Of a DNA stretch of 38,844 nt, positions 9,043-19,289 are shown piece by piece. The notes beneath the pieces are model-generated. The model was not told the DNA's origin. It ran no database searches and saw only the letters and a list, made by a program, of their open reading frames with translations. Positions within the stretch are counted from its first letter, which is position 1. Every line of letters starts with the position of its first letter. The stretch comes from Sphingopyxis sp. RIFCSPHIGHO2_12_FULL_65_19 (lineage in GTDB: Bacteria > Pseudomonadota > Alphaproteobacteria > Sphingomonadales > Sphingomonadaceae): NCBI RefSeq assembly GCF_001830555.1, contig NZ_MIAM01000054.1, positions 1 through 38,844 of the forward strand. The letters run 5' to 3'. Position numbers and translations under genes: made by a program.

Positions 9043-9858
9043 TCATCCCTTGATGCTCCCGGTCAGCAGGCCGCTCAGGTAAAATCGCTGGAGCGCGAGG
9101 AAGAGGAGGAGCACGGGAAGGGTGGTGACGACGGCGCCGGCCATCATCAGTTCATTGTCCTGCACATGTTCGCGGCTCATCGCAGCGAGCGCGACGGGGA
9201 GGGTGTAGAGGTCCTGATCGGCGAGGACGATCAGCGGCCACATGAAGTCATTCCAGCTGCCGAGGAACACGAACAGGGCGAGCGTGACGATGATCGGGGT
9301 CAGGATCGGCAGCACGATCTGGCGCAATATCTGCCCCTCGCTCGCGCCGTCGATGCGCGCTGCCTCGAGCATCTCGTCGGGGATCGACAGGCAGTATTGG
9401 CGAACGAGGAAAATGCCGAAAATGCCCGCGAGCCAGGGCACCAACGCCCCGGCGTAGCTGTTGACCAGCCCCATCGCCTTCAGTTCCAGGAACAGCGGCA
9501 GCATCCCGATCTGCCCCGGAATGACCAGCGCCGCGACCAGCAGGCGAAAGGTCGCGTCGCGCCCCTTGAAGCGCAGTTTGGCAAAGGCATAGCCCGCAGG
9601 GACCGTGAATAGCAGCGCCAATGCGGTCGCGAGGGTCGAGACGAGCAGGCTGTTCGCAAGGAAGCGCCCGATGCCGAAGGTGCCGAACAGCGTGCGGTAG
9701 TTTTCGAGACCGGGATTTTTCGGGAGCAGCGGCGGCGGGAATTGCGCGGCCTCGCCCGGCGCCATGAAGCTGACCGAGAGCATCCACAGCAAGGGCGCAA
9801 CGGTGACCAGCGTGACGAGAGCCGCGAGCAAGGTGATGGACCAGCGACGCAGATTCAT
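9043..9858 (-). CDS. Carbohydrate ABC transporter permease, MalG/UgpE-like
   Basis: A 271-aa inner-membrane protein with about six transmembrane helices. The cytoplasmic EAA loop that docks the ATPase is clear: EAARIDGASEGQILRQIVLP. This is the second CUT1-family permease of the operon. The ATG at 9858 overlaps the stop of the first permease as ATGA, which decides the start; the upstream in-frame extension would run into the coding end of that gene. Together with the partner permease, binding protein and ATPase it forms a complete importer. Confidence 0.94.
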   Translation of the reverse strand: MNLRRWSITLLAALVTLVTVAPLLWMLSVSFMAPGEAAQFPPPLLPKNPGLENYRTLFGTFGIGRFLANSLLVSTLATALALLFTVPAGYAFAKLRFKGRDATFRLLVAALVIPGQIGMLPLFLELKAMGLVNSYAGALVPWLAGIFGIFLVRQYCLSIPDEMLEAARIDGASEGQILRQIVLPILTPIIVTLALFVFLGSWNDFMWPLIVLADQDLYTLPVALAAMSREHVQDNELMMAGAVVTTLPVLLLFLALQRFYLSGLLTGSIKG

Positions 9859-10751
9859 ATCGCGCCGCCCTTCCTGGCGAGCCGAAGCTGGACCAAAGTC
9901 ACCGCGAGAATGCAGAGGAACAGCAGGAAGGCCACGGCAGCGCCCGACCCGAGGTTCCACCATTTGAACCCTTCCTCATACATGAAATAGAGGATGGTGA
10001 CGGTCGACTGGGCTGGCCCCCCCTGTGTCATCACATAGGGTTCGGCGAACAGCTGGAACATCCCCGCAACGGTCAGCACGGATACCAGCAGCACGGTCGG
10101 CGCGATCGCGGGCAGGATGACGTGGCGCAGCCGCATGAACCAGCCGGCGCCGTCGATCCGCGCTGCCTCTTCCAGTTCGCGCGGCACCGTCTGGAGCGCC
10201 GCGAGGAAGATGATCATATTGTAGCCGAAGGTTTTCCAACCCACGAAGATCAGGATCGCGGGCAGCGACGCGTGCGGGCTGCCCAGCCAGTCGATCGGCG
10301 CGACGCCGAACAGCGACAACAGATAATTGACCAGCCCGTAGCGGGTGTGGAGCAGGTAGCGCCACACAACGGCGGTCGCGACCAGTGTCGTGACATAAGG
10401 CGCGAACAGCGCGACCCGCCACACCGGGCGCCATGCCAGCCAGCGCGAATTGACGAGCATTGCCGCGAACAGCGACAGGGTGACGATGAAAGGGACACCG
10501 AAGGCGACGAACCACAGCGTGTTGCCCATCGCTTTCCAGAACAACGGATTTTCGACCAGCCGCTGATAGTTCTGGAGGCCGACAAAGCGCAGGTTGCCGG
10601 AATCTGCCAGCGCGTAAATGTCGAAATCGGTGAAGCTGAGGAATAGCGAGGCGACGGCCGGGATGGCGAAGAAGACCGCGATCGCGGCGAGGGCCGGCGC
10701 GCTCATTACCCAGCCGGCGCGCGCTTCCCTCCAACGGCCGACCGCGCTCAC
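9855..10751 (-). CDS. Carbohydrate ABC transporter permease, MalF/UgpA-like
   Basis: A 298-aa inner-membrane protein with about six helices and the CUT1 EAA motif EEAARIDGAGWFMRLRHVIL. It is the first permease of the sugar importer and pairs with the product of the next gene. The start at 10751 overlaps the stop of the substrate-binding protein as ATGA. Length and motif spacing are normal for the family. Confidence 0.94.
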   Translation of the reverse strand: MSAVGRWREARAGWVMSAPALAAIAVFFAIPAVASLFLSFTDFDIYALADSGNLRFVGLQNYQRLVENPLFWKAMGNTLWFVAFGVPFIVTLSLFAAMLVNSRWLAWRPVWRVALFAPYVTTLVATAVVWRYLLHTRYGLVNYLLSLFGVAPIDWLGSPHASLPAILIFVGWKTFGYNMIIFLAALQTVPRELEEAARIDGAGWFMRLRHVILPAIAPTVLLVSVLTVAGMFQLFAEPYVMTQGGPAQSTVTILYFMYEEGFKWWNLGSGAAVAFLLFLCILAVTLVQLRLARKGGAI

Positions 10752-12016
10752 AGCGCCTTTCCCTTGTCGAGCATCCAGCGCCGCTTTTCGAGCAGCCGAT
10801 CGGCGCGCCGGTCGATTTCGGCAGCGGCTTCATCGACGCCATATTGTCCGCGGACCATGCGTTCGGCGACCACCTGCATCTCGGTAACGATCCGTTCCCA
10901 TTCGGGAACCTTGGGCAATGGGGTCGCCCGGTCGAGCTGTGTCGCAAAGGGCGCGACGGCCGGATCGCTTGCGAGGCCCGCTGCCTGCCAAACGGAGCGG
11001 CGCGCGGGAAGACTGCCTGTCAGCGCATGAAAGTCCAGTTGTGCCGCGGGTGACAGCAGGCCCGTCAACACGTCCCACGCCGCGCCGGGATTTTCGGTGC
11101 CGGCGAAAACGACAAGGCTCGATCCGCCAGGCGCCGCCGAACCGATGCCGTTCGGGCCCGGATTGGGCGCGGTGCCCCATTTGCCGCGCATGGCGGCGGG
11201 CAGCCGGTTTTCCATGTCGCCGATCGTCCACGGTCCCGACAGGAAGGTGCTGAAATATCCGCGCGCAAACTCGTTCCACACATTGGAAATCTGCGCCGCG
11301 GAGGCCATGGGCGCGAGCCGTTCGTCGAACAGCGATTTGTAAAAGGCGAGCGCGGCCTTGAACTCGGGGTCCGAAAAGGCGCCGCGCGCGCCATTGTCGC
11401 GCAGCATTCGGGCCCCCGCCGACAGGGCGAGCGTCGTCAGCTGTTCATATTCGTTGAGCGGGTAGAGCAGGGCGTAATTGCCCTCTCCGGCTTGCCGCTT
11501 CACTTGGTGCAGCGCCGCCTTCCAGCCGGTCCAATCGGCGGGCGGCGCGGCATGACCGGCGCGCGCGAACAGGTCTTTCCGGTAGAATTGCAGCCGTGTG
11601 TCGACATACCATGGAACCGCCCAGATTTTTCCGGCGATACGATTTGTGTCCACGACCGCCGCGAACTGGTCGGCAAGGATCGGTTGCGCCGATGGCGGAA
11701 CCGGGGCGAGCGCGCCAATGGCCGCCATCTCGGCAATCCAGCTGTTGCCGACCTGGCCGATCGCGGGCAGCGACCCACCCGCAAAGCCGGTGAGCAATTT
11801 TTCATGCGCGGCGGTCCAGGGAAGCGGTTGCACCTCGATCGGTGGCATAGCCGCGGGCAGCGTGAGTGTTTTCAGCAGGGCTGGCAGGTTTGCGCCTTCA
11901 TTGCCCATCGCCCAGATCGTCAGGGCGCCATCACGCCGCGCCCCGCACGCACCGAGCGTCGGGAGCAGGGGCAGCGCGGCGAGCGCGCCCGTCAACTGGC
12001 GCCGCGTCACCTGCAT
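10748..12016 (-). CDS. Sugar ABC transporter substrate-binding lipoprotein
   Basis: A 422-aa protein of the extracellular solute-binding family 1 (MalE/UgpB type). The N-terminus has TRRQLTG, which is twin-arginine-like, followed by a hydrophobic stretch and lipobox TLGAC. Further on are LTIWAMGNEG, AVPWYVDTRLQFYRKDLFARAG and the C-terminal helices typical of CUT1 binding proteins, which capture oligosaccharides in the periplasm. It starts 17 bp after lacI and is coupled to the first permease. The exact ligand cannot be read from the sequence. Confidence 0.92.
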   Translation of the reverse strand: MQVTRRQLTGALAALPLLPTLGACGARRDGALTIWAMGNEGANLPALLKTLTLPAAMPPIEVQPLPWTAAHEKLLTGFAGGSLPAIGQVGNSWIAEMAAIGALAPVPPSAQPILADQFAAVVDTNRIAGKIWAVPWYVDTRLQFYRKDLFARAGHAAPPADWTGWKAALHQVKRQAGEGNYALLYPLNEYEQLTTLALSAGARMLRDNGARGAFSDPEFKAALAFYKSLFDERLAPMASAAQISNVWNEFARGYFSTFLSGPWTIGDMENRLPAAMRGKWGTAPNPGPNGIGSAAPGGSSLVVFAGTENPGAAWDVLTGLLSPAAQLDFHALTGSLPARRSVWQAAGLASDPAVAPFATQLDRATPLPKVPEWERIVTEMQVVAERMVRGQYGVDEAAAEIDRRADRLLEKRRWMLDKGKAL

Positions 12017-12032
12017 CGGGCGCCAACACAGG

Positions 12033-13064
12033 TCATGCGCGGGGGGCGGCCGTTGCCGATTCCTGATGAATTGCGCCGGCCGTCGTGCCGCGCGCGATCA
12101 ATTCGGGGGTCAGGATCGTCGCGCTCGCAGCGCCCAGCGTTTCGCCGCGCAGGATGCGCAGCAGCATCATCATGGCGGTCGATCCCAGCCGGTCGATATG
12201 CACCTGCATCGTCGAGAGCGACGGATTGAGGTGGCGCGCAAGCGGAATGTCGTCGAAACCCGCCACCATCACGTCCTTGGGCACCGACTTTCCAGCCTCG
12301 GCCAGTCCCGCGATCAGCCCGACCGCCATCTGGTCGTTGGCCGCGAATACGGCGTCGGCGGGAAGCTGTCCCTGCACCAGCAGCCGCGCCGCCTGCGCGC
12401 CGCTTTCTTCCGAAAAATCGCCGGGAAGGATCGCCGGATTGCGCACACCGCCGATCTTGCTCATCGCATCGACGAAGCCGCGCTGGCGGTCGCGCGCGTC
12501 GCGGTTGTGCTTGGGGCCGGCGATATGGACGATTTGCCGCGCCCCGCGGGCGATCAGCGCCGCGGTCATTGCATAGGCGCCCTGATAATTGTCGACTGCG
12601 ACGAAGGGCAGGTCGAGCGGCCCCGCGTCATAGTTGAGCAGCACGGTGGGAAGCGCGGGATCGAGATAGTCGGCGAGCAGTTCGGGCTTAAGGTCGGGAG
12701 GCATGACGAGCAGCCCATCGACGCGGCCGCGCATCGCGGCGATCGCCGCCGCGGTTTCGTGGGTGCTGCCGTGCATGTTGCCCAGCAGCAGGTGCATCCC
12801 CGATTCATGGGCGACGAGGTCGATGCCGCGGATGATTTCGGAAAAGAACTCGCCGAACAGGTCCGGCAGGATCACGCCGACCGTGTCGGTCTTGCGCCGC
12901 GTCAAGCTGCGTGCGCCGCTGTGCGGGACGAAGTTCAGCTTTTTTACCGCTGCCATCACCGCCGCACGGGTCGGTGCGGTGACATTGCCCAGGCCGTTGA
13001 TTGCGCGCGACGCCGTGGCGACCGAAACTCCCGCCTCGCGCGCGACGTCCCTCAATGTCGCCAT
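12033..13064 (-). CDS. LacI-family transcriptional regulator
   Basis: A 343-aa regulator. Residues 1-45 form the LacI helix-turn-helix and hinge (MATLRDVAREAGVSVATASR), followed by a periplasmic-binding-protein-like sugar-sensing domain (TVGVILPDL, VDGLLVMPP, DAVFAANDQMAVG, VMVAGFDDIPLARHLNPSLS). It should repress the locus until a sugar inducer binds. ATG 13064 is preceded by AAGGGG and begins exactly at the HTH; the frame is open further upstream but without family similarity. A perfect 12-bp palindrome lies about 90 bp upstream, so autoregulation is likely. Confidence 0.94.
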   Translation of the reverse strand: MATLRDVAREAGVSVATASRAINGLGNVTAPTRAAVMAAVKKLNFVPHSGARSLTRRKTDTVGVILPDLFGEFFSEIIRGIDLVAHESGMHLLLGNMHGSTHETAAAIAAMRGRVDGLLVMPPDLKPELLADYLDPALPTVLLNYDAGPLDLPFVAVDNYQGAYAMTAALIARGARQIVHIAGPKHNRDARDRQRGFVDAMSKIGGVRNPAILPGDFSEESGAQAARLLVQGQLPADAVFAANDQMAVGLIAGLAEAGKSVPKDVMVAGFDDIPLARHLNPSLSTMQVHIDRLGSTAMMMLLRILRGETLGAASATILTPELIARGTTAGAIHQESATAAPRA

Positions 13065-13152
13065 GCCGCCGATCCCCTTTCCCTCCGATGACGCCGGGCC
13101 GCCGCCGCGACGCCGTTTGTCATTTTGTGGCCGGGCGCGGGAACGTTCACAC

Positions 13153-13166
13153 GGTAACCGGTTACA
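13153..13166. promoter_or_regulatory. Putative LacI-family operator (copy 1)
   Basis: The core GTAACCGGTTAC at 13154-13165 is a perfect 12-bp palindrome with the central CG-containing symmetry typical of LacI-family operators. It lies in the 118-bp gap between the ABC ATPase stop and the lacI start, so it could control lacI and the genes downstream of it. A near-identical site is found before the MFS gene. Confidence 0.75.
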
Positions 13167-13182
13167 AGGCCGCAATGCAAGG

Positions 13183-14268
13183 TCATTCGCGCGCCTCCCC
13201 ATATAGCGCGCGGCCATCGGTATCGAAGATGTGCAGACGGTCGGGCGGAAGCTGAACCGGCACGACATCGCCTTCGACGAGGCTGCCGTCGTCGCGAAGC
13301 TGGCAGGCCAGTGGTTCGCTGCCCTCTGGACCCTGCAAGTGAAGGGTTGCGAGACCCCCGAGCCGTTCGATGAAAATGATCCGGTGGGGCAGCGCGCCGG
13401 GCGCGGCACCGATCGCTATGTCCTCTGGCCGCACGCCCACGGACAGACGCGTTCCCGGCGCCAGCGGCGCGGCACGGGCGGGCAGGGCGATGACGCGTCC
13501 GTCGGCGAGCGCCGCTTGCGTGGCGCCGGAAACCGTCACCGGCACGACGTTCATCCGCGGGGTGCCGAGGAATTGCGCGACAAAGATGTTTGCGGGGCGC
13601 GCGTAGAGGTCGCGCGGGGTGCCGACCTGTTCGACCTGCCCGTCGCGCAGCACGATAATCCGGTCCGCCAATGTCATCGCTTCGACCTGGTCGTGCGTGA
13701 CATAAAGCGTCGTTGTGCCGAGCGTGCGATGGAGCGCCGCAAATTCATACCGCATCCGCACCCGAAGGTCGGCGTCGAGGTTCGACAACGGTTCGTCGAA
13801 CAGGAAGATTTGCGGTTGGCGGACGATCGCGCGGCCGATCGCGACGCGCTGGCGCTGGCCGCCCGACAGCGCGGCGGGTTTGCGGTCGAGCAATCCGTCG
13901 ATGTTCAATATGTCCGCCGCACGCTTTACCTGCCGCGCGATTTCGTCCTTGTCCGCCTTGGCAATGCGCAGCCCGAAGGCCATGTTTTCAAAGACGGTAA
14001 GGTGGGGGTAGAGGGCATAGGACTGGAACACCATCGCGATGCCGCGCGCCGATGGCGCAAAGGCGGTGACATCGCGCTCGCCGATCAGGATGCGGCCGCC
14101 GGTCAGTTCTTCAAGCCCCGCCACGGCACGCAGCAACGTCGATTTGCCGCACCCCGACGGGCCGACGATGACCGTGAATTCGCCATCGGCGACGTCGATC
14201 GACACGCCCTTCAGCACCTCGGTATCGCCAAAACTCTTGCGCGCGGCTTGGATCGACAATCCGGCCAT
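13183..14268 (-). CDS. Sugar ABC transporter ATP-binding protein, UgpC/MsmX/MalK-like
   Basis: A 361-aa ATPase that powers the importer encoded downstream. Walker A is GPSGCGKST (36-44), Q-loop FQSYALYPHLTVFENMAFG, signature LSGGQRQRVAIGRA, Walker B IFLFDEPLSNLD and switch His in YVTHDQVEAM. The C-terminal third (from about 240) is the TOBE/MOP-like regulatory domain of CUT1 ATPases. It starts 29 bp after the MFS stop and precedes lacI, being separated from the permease genes by the regulator. Confidence 0.95.
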   Translation of the reverse strand: MAGLSIQAARKSFGDTEVLKGVSIDVADGEFTVIVGPSGCGKSTLLRAVAGLEELTGGRILIGERDVTAFAPSARGIAMVFQSYALYPHLTVFENMAFGLRIAKADKDEIARQVKRAADILNIDGLLDRKPAALSGGQRQRVAIGRAIVRQPQIFLFDEPLSNLDADLRVRMRYEFAALHRTLGTTTLYVTHDQVEAMTLADRIIVLRDGQVEQVGTPRDLYARPANIFVAQFLGTPRMNVVPVTVSGATQAALADGRVIALPARAAPLAPGTRLSVGVRPEDIAIGAAPGALPHRIIFIERLGGLATLHLQGPEGSEPLACQLRDDGSLVEGDVVPVQLPPDRLHIFDTDGRALYGEARE

Positions 14269-14297
14269 GGCTTTTCCTATCCCCCGTCCTGCCGCGT

Positions 14298-15662
14298 TCA
14301 GTGAACCGTGACGCCCGCGCTCGCCTGGCGCGCGGGTGCGCGCCCAGCGGCGATCGCAAAAACGCAGAGTGCGACATAGCAGCCGGCCGGCAAGGCGAGC
14401 GCCGCCGCATAGCCCACCGCATCGGAAAGGTGACCGGCGAGATAGGGGATCGCCGCGCCGCCGACGATGGCGGTGCAGAGCAGCCCCGACGTCGCTTCGG
14501 CGCGTGCCGTCGATCGTTCAAGCGTCAGGGTGAAGATTACCGGGAACATGATCGAGTTGAACAGGCCGATCGACAGCGCAACAAAGCCGCCGCTCACCCC
14601 GCCCACCGCCACGACATAAAGGCAGAGCAGCGCCGCGATGGCGGTAAAGACCGCCAGCAGCTTCGACGCGGAAAAGCGCGCCAGGAGAATCGATCCGACC
14701 GCGCGGCCGACCATTGCGCCGCCCCAATAAAGCGCAACGGCCTTTCCAGCCTCTTGCAGCGAAACGCCGGGAACGCCGTCGCTGCCCATGATCCAGCCAA
14801 ACGGGCCGAACGCGGCGTCCGATTGGCCCCAAACGGCATCGCTGTTGAGGAACAGCGCCATCTGGGTGCCGATGGCGACTTCGGCGCCGACATAGAGGAA
14901 GATCGCGAGGCCGCCGAGCAGCGCCCAGCGCGAGGAAAAGGCTTCGCGGATCAATTCGCCCACGCCGGCTCGATTGCCGATCGGGGCGGGCGGCACCGCT
15001 TCATTGACGATACGGCGGCTGACCCAGAAGAAGAGCAGCAGTGCCACGATCAGGCCGCAAATCCAGAAATAGGCCGAATCGATACCGGCCAGCGCCTGCG
15101 CGCGGACCGCCTCGGTAACCACCGTGCCTTCCTTGACCTCCACCCCTTCGAGGAAGAGATGCGCGCCGATCAGCGGGCCGAGGAAGGTGCCGAAGCTGTT
15201 GAACGTCTGGCTGAAGGTCAGGCGGAAATGACTGCGTTTGGGATCGCCCAGCGCCGCGGCGAGTGGATTCGCCGCGACTTGCAGGATGGTGATGCCGCTC
15301 GCCAGGATGAAGAGGCCCGCGAGCACGAGCGGATAAAATGCGAGGTTCGCCGCCGCGAGCATGACGAGGCAGCCGACGACCATCGTCGACAACGCGGTCA
15401 GGATCGACGGCACGGAGTGAAAGCGCGCGATCAGCGCCGCAGCGGGGAAGGACATCAACCCGTAGGCAATGAAGAAGGCCGACGCCGACAATTGCGCCTC
15501 GGCATCGCTGAGCGTGAAGATGCCTTTTACCGCGGCGACGAGCGGGTCGATCAGCGACGTTATGAAGCCCCAGGCAAAGAAGAGCACGGTCACCGCGGCA
15601 AATGCCGCCACGGCGTTCGACCGTCCGCCCATGTTGGCGGACGCCTGGCTGGGCTCGTCCAT
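14298..15662 (-). CDS. Sugar MFS transporter, FucP/GluP-like
   Basis: A 454-aa inner-membrane permease with about twelve helices. It resembles the FucP / glucose-galactose symporter family: an early FFAWGFITSLIDPL segment, SFPAAALIARF, AANPLAAALGDPKRSHFRLTFSQTFNSFGT and a late GRAVGSILLARF. These proteins import monosaccharides with protons, so it could take up glucose released outside the inner membrane by the exported hydrolases. It is the first gene of the minus-strand series and has a LacI-type palindrome 62 bp upstream of its start. Confidence 0.92.
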   Translation of the reverse strand: MDEPSQASANMGGRSNAVAAFAAVTVLFFAWGFITSLIDPLVAAVKGIFTLSDAEAQLSASAFFIAYGLMSFPAAALIARFHSVPSILTALSTMVVGCLVMLAAANLAFYPLVLAGLFILASGITILQVAANPLAAALGDPKRSHFRLTFSQTFNSFGTFLGPLIGAHLFLEGVEVKEGTVVTEAVRAQALAGIDSAYFWICGLIVALLLFFWVSRRIVNEAVPPAPIGNRAGVGELIREAFSSRWALLGGLAIFLYVGAEVAIGTQMALFLNSDAVWGQSDAAFGPFGWIMGSDGVPGVSLQEAGKAVALYWGGAMVGRAVGSILLARFSASKLLAVFTAIAALLCLYVVAVGGVSGGFVALSIGLFNSIMFPVIFTLTLERSTARAEATSGLLCTAIVGGAAIPYLAGHLSDAVGYAAALALPAGCYVALCVFAIAAGRAPARQASAGVTVH

Positions 15663-15723
15663 GCAGATATCCTCTTCACCGAAACTCTGTTATACCGTGG
15701 GTCTAACGAGACGCCGGAGCCAA

Positions 15724-15737
15724 TGCAACCGGTTACA
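15724..15737. promoter_or_regulatory. Putative LacI-family operator (copy 2)
   Basis: TGCAACCGGTTACA matches the site at 13153-13166 in 12 of 14 positions and is a near-perfect palindrome. It is located 62 bp upstream of the MFS start in the divergent gap to guaB, the expected place for a repressor of the sugar genes. The 256-bp gap also contains a much weaker match near 15828-15841, which is not called. Confidence 0.7.
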
Positions 15738-15780
15738 CGGCGACATGTCCGGCGGCGGTCCGCCGGTCCCCGGCGTATGA

Positions 15781-17376
<1,596 letters not shown>

Positions 17377-17385
17377 GGCCGAGCG

Positions 17386-18576
17386 ATGACACCTGCTGCA
17401 CGCGTTCAGGCCGCGATCGAAATTCTCGATGCCATCGCTGCGGCTGCGCGCGAGGGCGGAGCGCCCGCCGACGCGATATTCGCCGAAGCGATGCGTGCGC
17501 GGCGTTACGCAGGGTCGAAGGACCGGCGCGCGATCCGGGCCCATGTCTATGACGCGATCCGTGTTGTCCGTTCGGCCCCCGCATCTGGGCGCGCCGCGAT
17601 GCTCGCACTTGTCGACGATCAACCGGGACTGGCCGACCTGTTCGACGGCTCGGCCTACGGCCCGGCGCCTATCGCCGCCGACGAACCGCGCGCCGACACC
17701 GGCCTGGCCGCACAGGCGCTGGTCGACCTGTTCGACCCGCTGGTCGGCGAAGATGAACGCGGAGCGATGCTTGCGCGGGCGCCGTTGGACCTGCGCGCCA
17801 ACCGGATCACGTCGCGCGAAGGCGATCTGGCGGCGCTTTTTCCCGAGGGCGAGGCGATCCCCGGCGCACCCGACGGCTGGCGTCTGCCACCCGAAACCGC
17901 CGCGGCGCAGCATCCTGCCTATGGCGAGGGTCGTTTCGAGGTGCAGGATGCGGCGAGCCAATATGCCTCCGCCGCCCTCGATGCCGCGCCCGGACAGGCC
18001 ATCATCGATCTTTGTGCGGGCGGAGGAGGCAAGACGCTTGCCATCGCATCGCTCACCGGAAACGACGCGACCATCCTCGCCTGCGATACGAACCGTGCCC
18101 GCCTGCAACAACTGCCGCCGCGTGCCGAACGCGCTGGGGCGACGCGTATCGAAACCCGGCTGCTCAACCCCGGCAAGGAAGTGTCGATGCTCGCCGATTG
18201 GCAGGGCAAGGCGACCCGCGTGTTCGTCGATGCGCCTTGTTCGGGCAGCGGCACCTGGCGGCGCAGCCCCGAACTGCGCTGGCGCCTGACCCCCGCGCGG
18301 CTCGAACGCCACCTCGCCGATCAAGCCCGGCTGATGGATATCGGCGCCGAACTTGTGGCGCCCGGCGGCAAACTTCTTTATGCGGTGTGTTCGGTCATCA
18401 CGCGCGAGGGGCGGGCACAGGTGGACGAATTTCTGAACCGACACGCGAGCTGGACCGCCGATTCCGGCTATTTGCCCGACGGCATCGGCCGCGCCGCGGG
18501 GCGTGGTTTTCTGCTCACGCCCGGCCGTGACGGGTGCGACGGATTTTTTCTCGCACGACTGACGTCACCATGTTAG
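17386..18576 (+). CDS. RsmB/NOP-family SAM-dependent RNA methyltransferase
   Basis: A 396-aa protein of the NOL1/NOP2/Sun family, which makes m5C in rRNA. The N-terminal part (1-140) resembles the NusB-like helical domain of RsmB. The SAM-binding Rossmann domain follows with IDLCAGGGGKTLAIAS. Both catalytic cysteines are present: Cys285 in VDAPCSGSGTWRRSPE and Cys335 in LYAVCSVITREG. It lies 9 bp behind guaB and is probably cotranscribed. Whether the target is 16S C967, as in E. coli RsmB, cannot be settled here. Confidence 0.9.
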   Translation: MTPAARVQAAIEILDAIAAAAREGGAPADAIFAEAMRARRYAGSKDRRAIRAHVYDAIRVVRSAPASGRAAMLALVDDQPGLADLFDGSAYGPAPIAADEPRADTGLAAQALVDLFDPLVGEDERGAMLARAPLDLRANRITSREGDLAALFPEGEAIPGAPDGWRLPPETAAAQHPAYGEGRFEVQDAASQYASAALDAAPGQAIIDLCAGGGGKTLAIASLTGNDATILACDTNRARLQQLPPRAERAGATRIETRLLNPGKEVSMLADWQGKATRVFVDAPCSGSGTWRRSPELRWRLTPARLERHLADQARLMDIGAELVAPGGKLLYAVCSVITREGRAQVDEFLNRHASWTADSGYLPDGIGRAAGRGFLLTPGRDGCDGFFLARLTSPC

Positions 18577-18608
18577 CATCCTCCGCAATGAAGCGATGGG
18601 AGAATGCG

Positions 18609-19136
18609 ATGCGTGTCGGCTTTCTGGCTCTTTCGGCGGGATTAATCCTTGCCAGCCTGCCCACCGCATCCGACGCCCAGCGCGCCGATAACGATATCTT
18701 CCCCCGCTCGATCGCGCTTCAGCAAGAAGGGCACAAGGCACAGGATGCGGGCGATCTCGACCGGGCGGTCGACCTTTATGAATCGGCGCTCACCGCCGAT
18801 CCTCGCAACCGATCGGCGATCATCGCGCTTGCGCAGGTTGCGCGTGCGCAGGGCCTGCCGGGCAAAGCGATCGGTCTCTATCGCGAGGCGCTGGTGCTCG
18901 AACCCAATGACGTCGTCGCGCTCACCGGGCAGGGCGAGGCGCTGGCCGACAAGGGCGCGCTCGAACTCGCGCGCGAAAAACTCGCGGAGGCGCAGCGGAT
19001 TTGCGATACCAAATGCCCGCAAGTCGCCGCGCTCGAAAAGACGATCGCGTCGAGCACATCGAAGCGTGTCGTCGCGGCCGAAGCACTCGTTCCCAAGCCG
19101 GTCGTTGCGACCGTCGGGGCCAGCAAGCAGAATTAA
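18609..19136 (+). CDS. Exported TPR-repeat protein
   Basis: A 175-aa protein with a signal peptide (to about ASDA, residue 22), followed by three tetratricopeptide-like repeats (from HKAQDAGDLDRAVDLYESAL to ALELAREKLAEAQRI). TPRs mediate protein contacts; no specific partner can be named. ATG 18609 is chosen because GGGAGA lies just upstream and it gives a clean signal peptide; in-frame ATGs at 18534 and 18588 overlap or crowd the preceding gene's end. It follows the methyltransferase by 32 bp. Confidence 0.82.
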   Translation: MRVGFLALSAGLILASLPTASDAQRADNDIFPRSIALQQEGHKAQDAGDLDRAVDLYESALTADPRNRSAIIALAQVARAQGLPGKAIGLYREALVLEPNDVVALTGQGEALADKGALELAREKLAEAQRICDTKCPQVAALEKTIASSTSKRVVAAEALVPKPVVATVGASKQN

Positions 19137-19289
19137 ACCCTAGCCCCTTGAATACCCCGGCCTGTGCCAGCCAGCAAGCTGGCTAGCCTTGCGGCCGCTT
19201 CGACAGGCGGGAGGGGAAATCAACTCGCTGGCGCAAAGCCCGCTTACCGCCCACGACGAACATAGCCGAACGGCGGGGTTCGCTCGACC

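Noticed and set aside
19169..19184. AGCCAG-CAAG-CTGGCT hairpin between the TPR and nitronate monooxygenase genes
   Set aside because: Six-pair stem with no T-run on either side; too weak to call a terminator. The rest of the 153-bp gap shows nothing.
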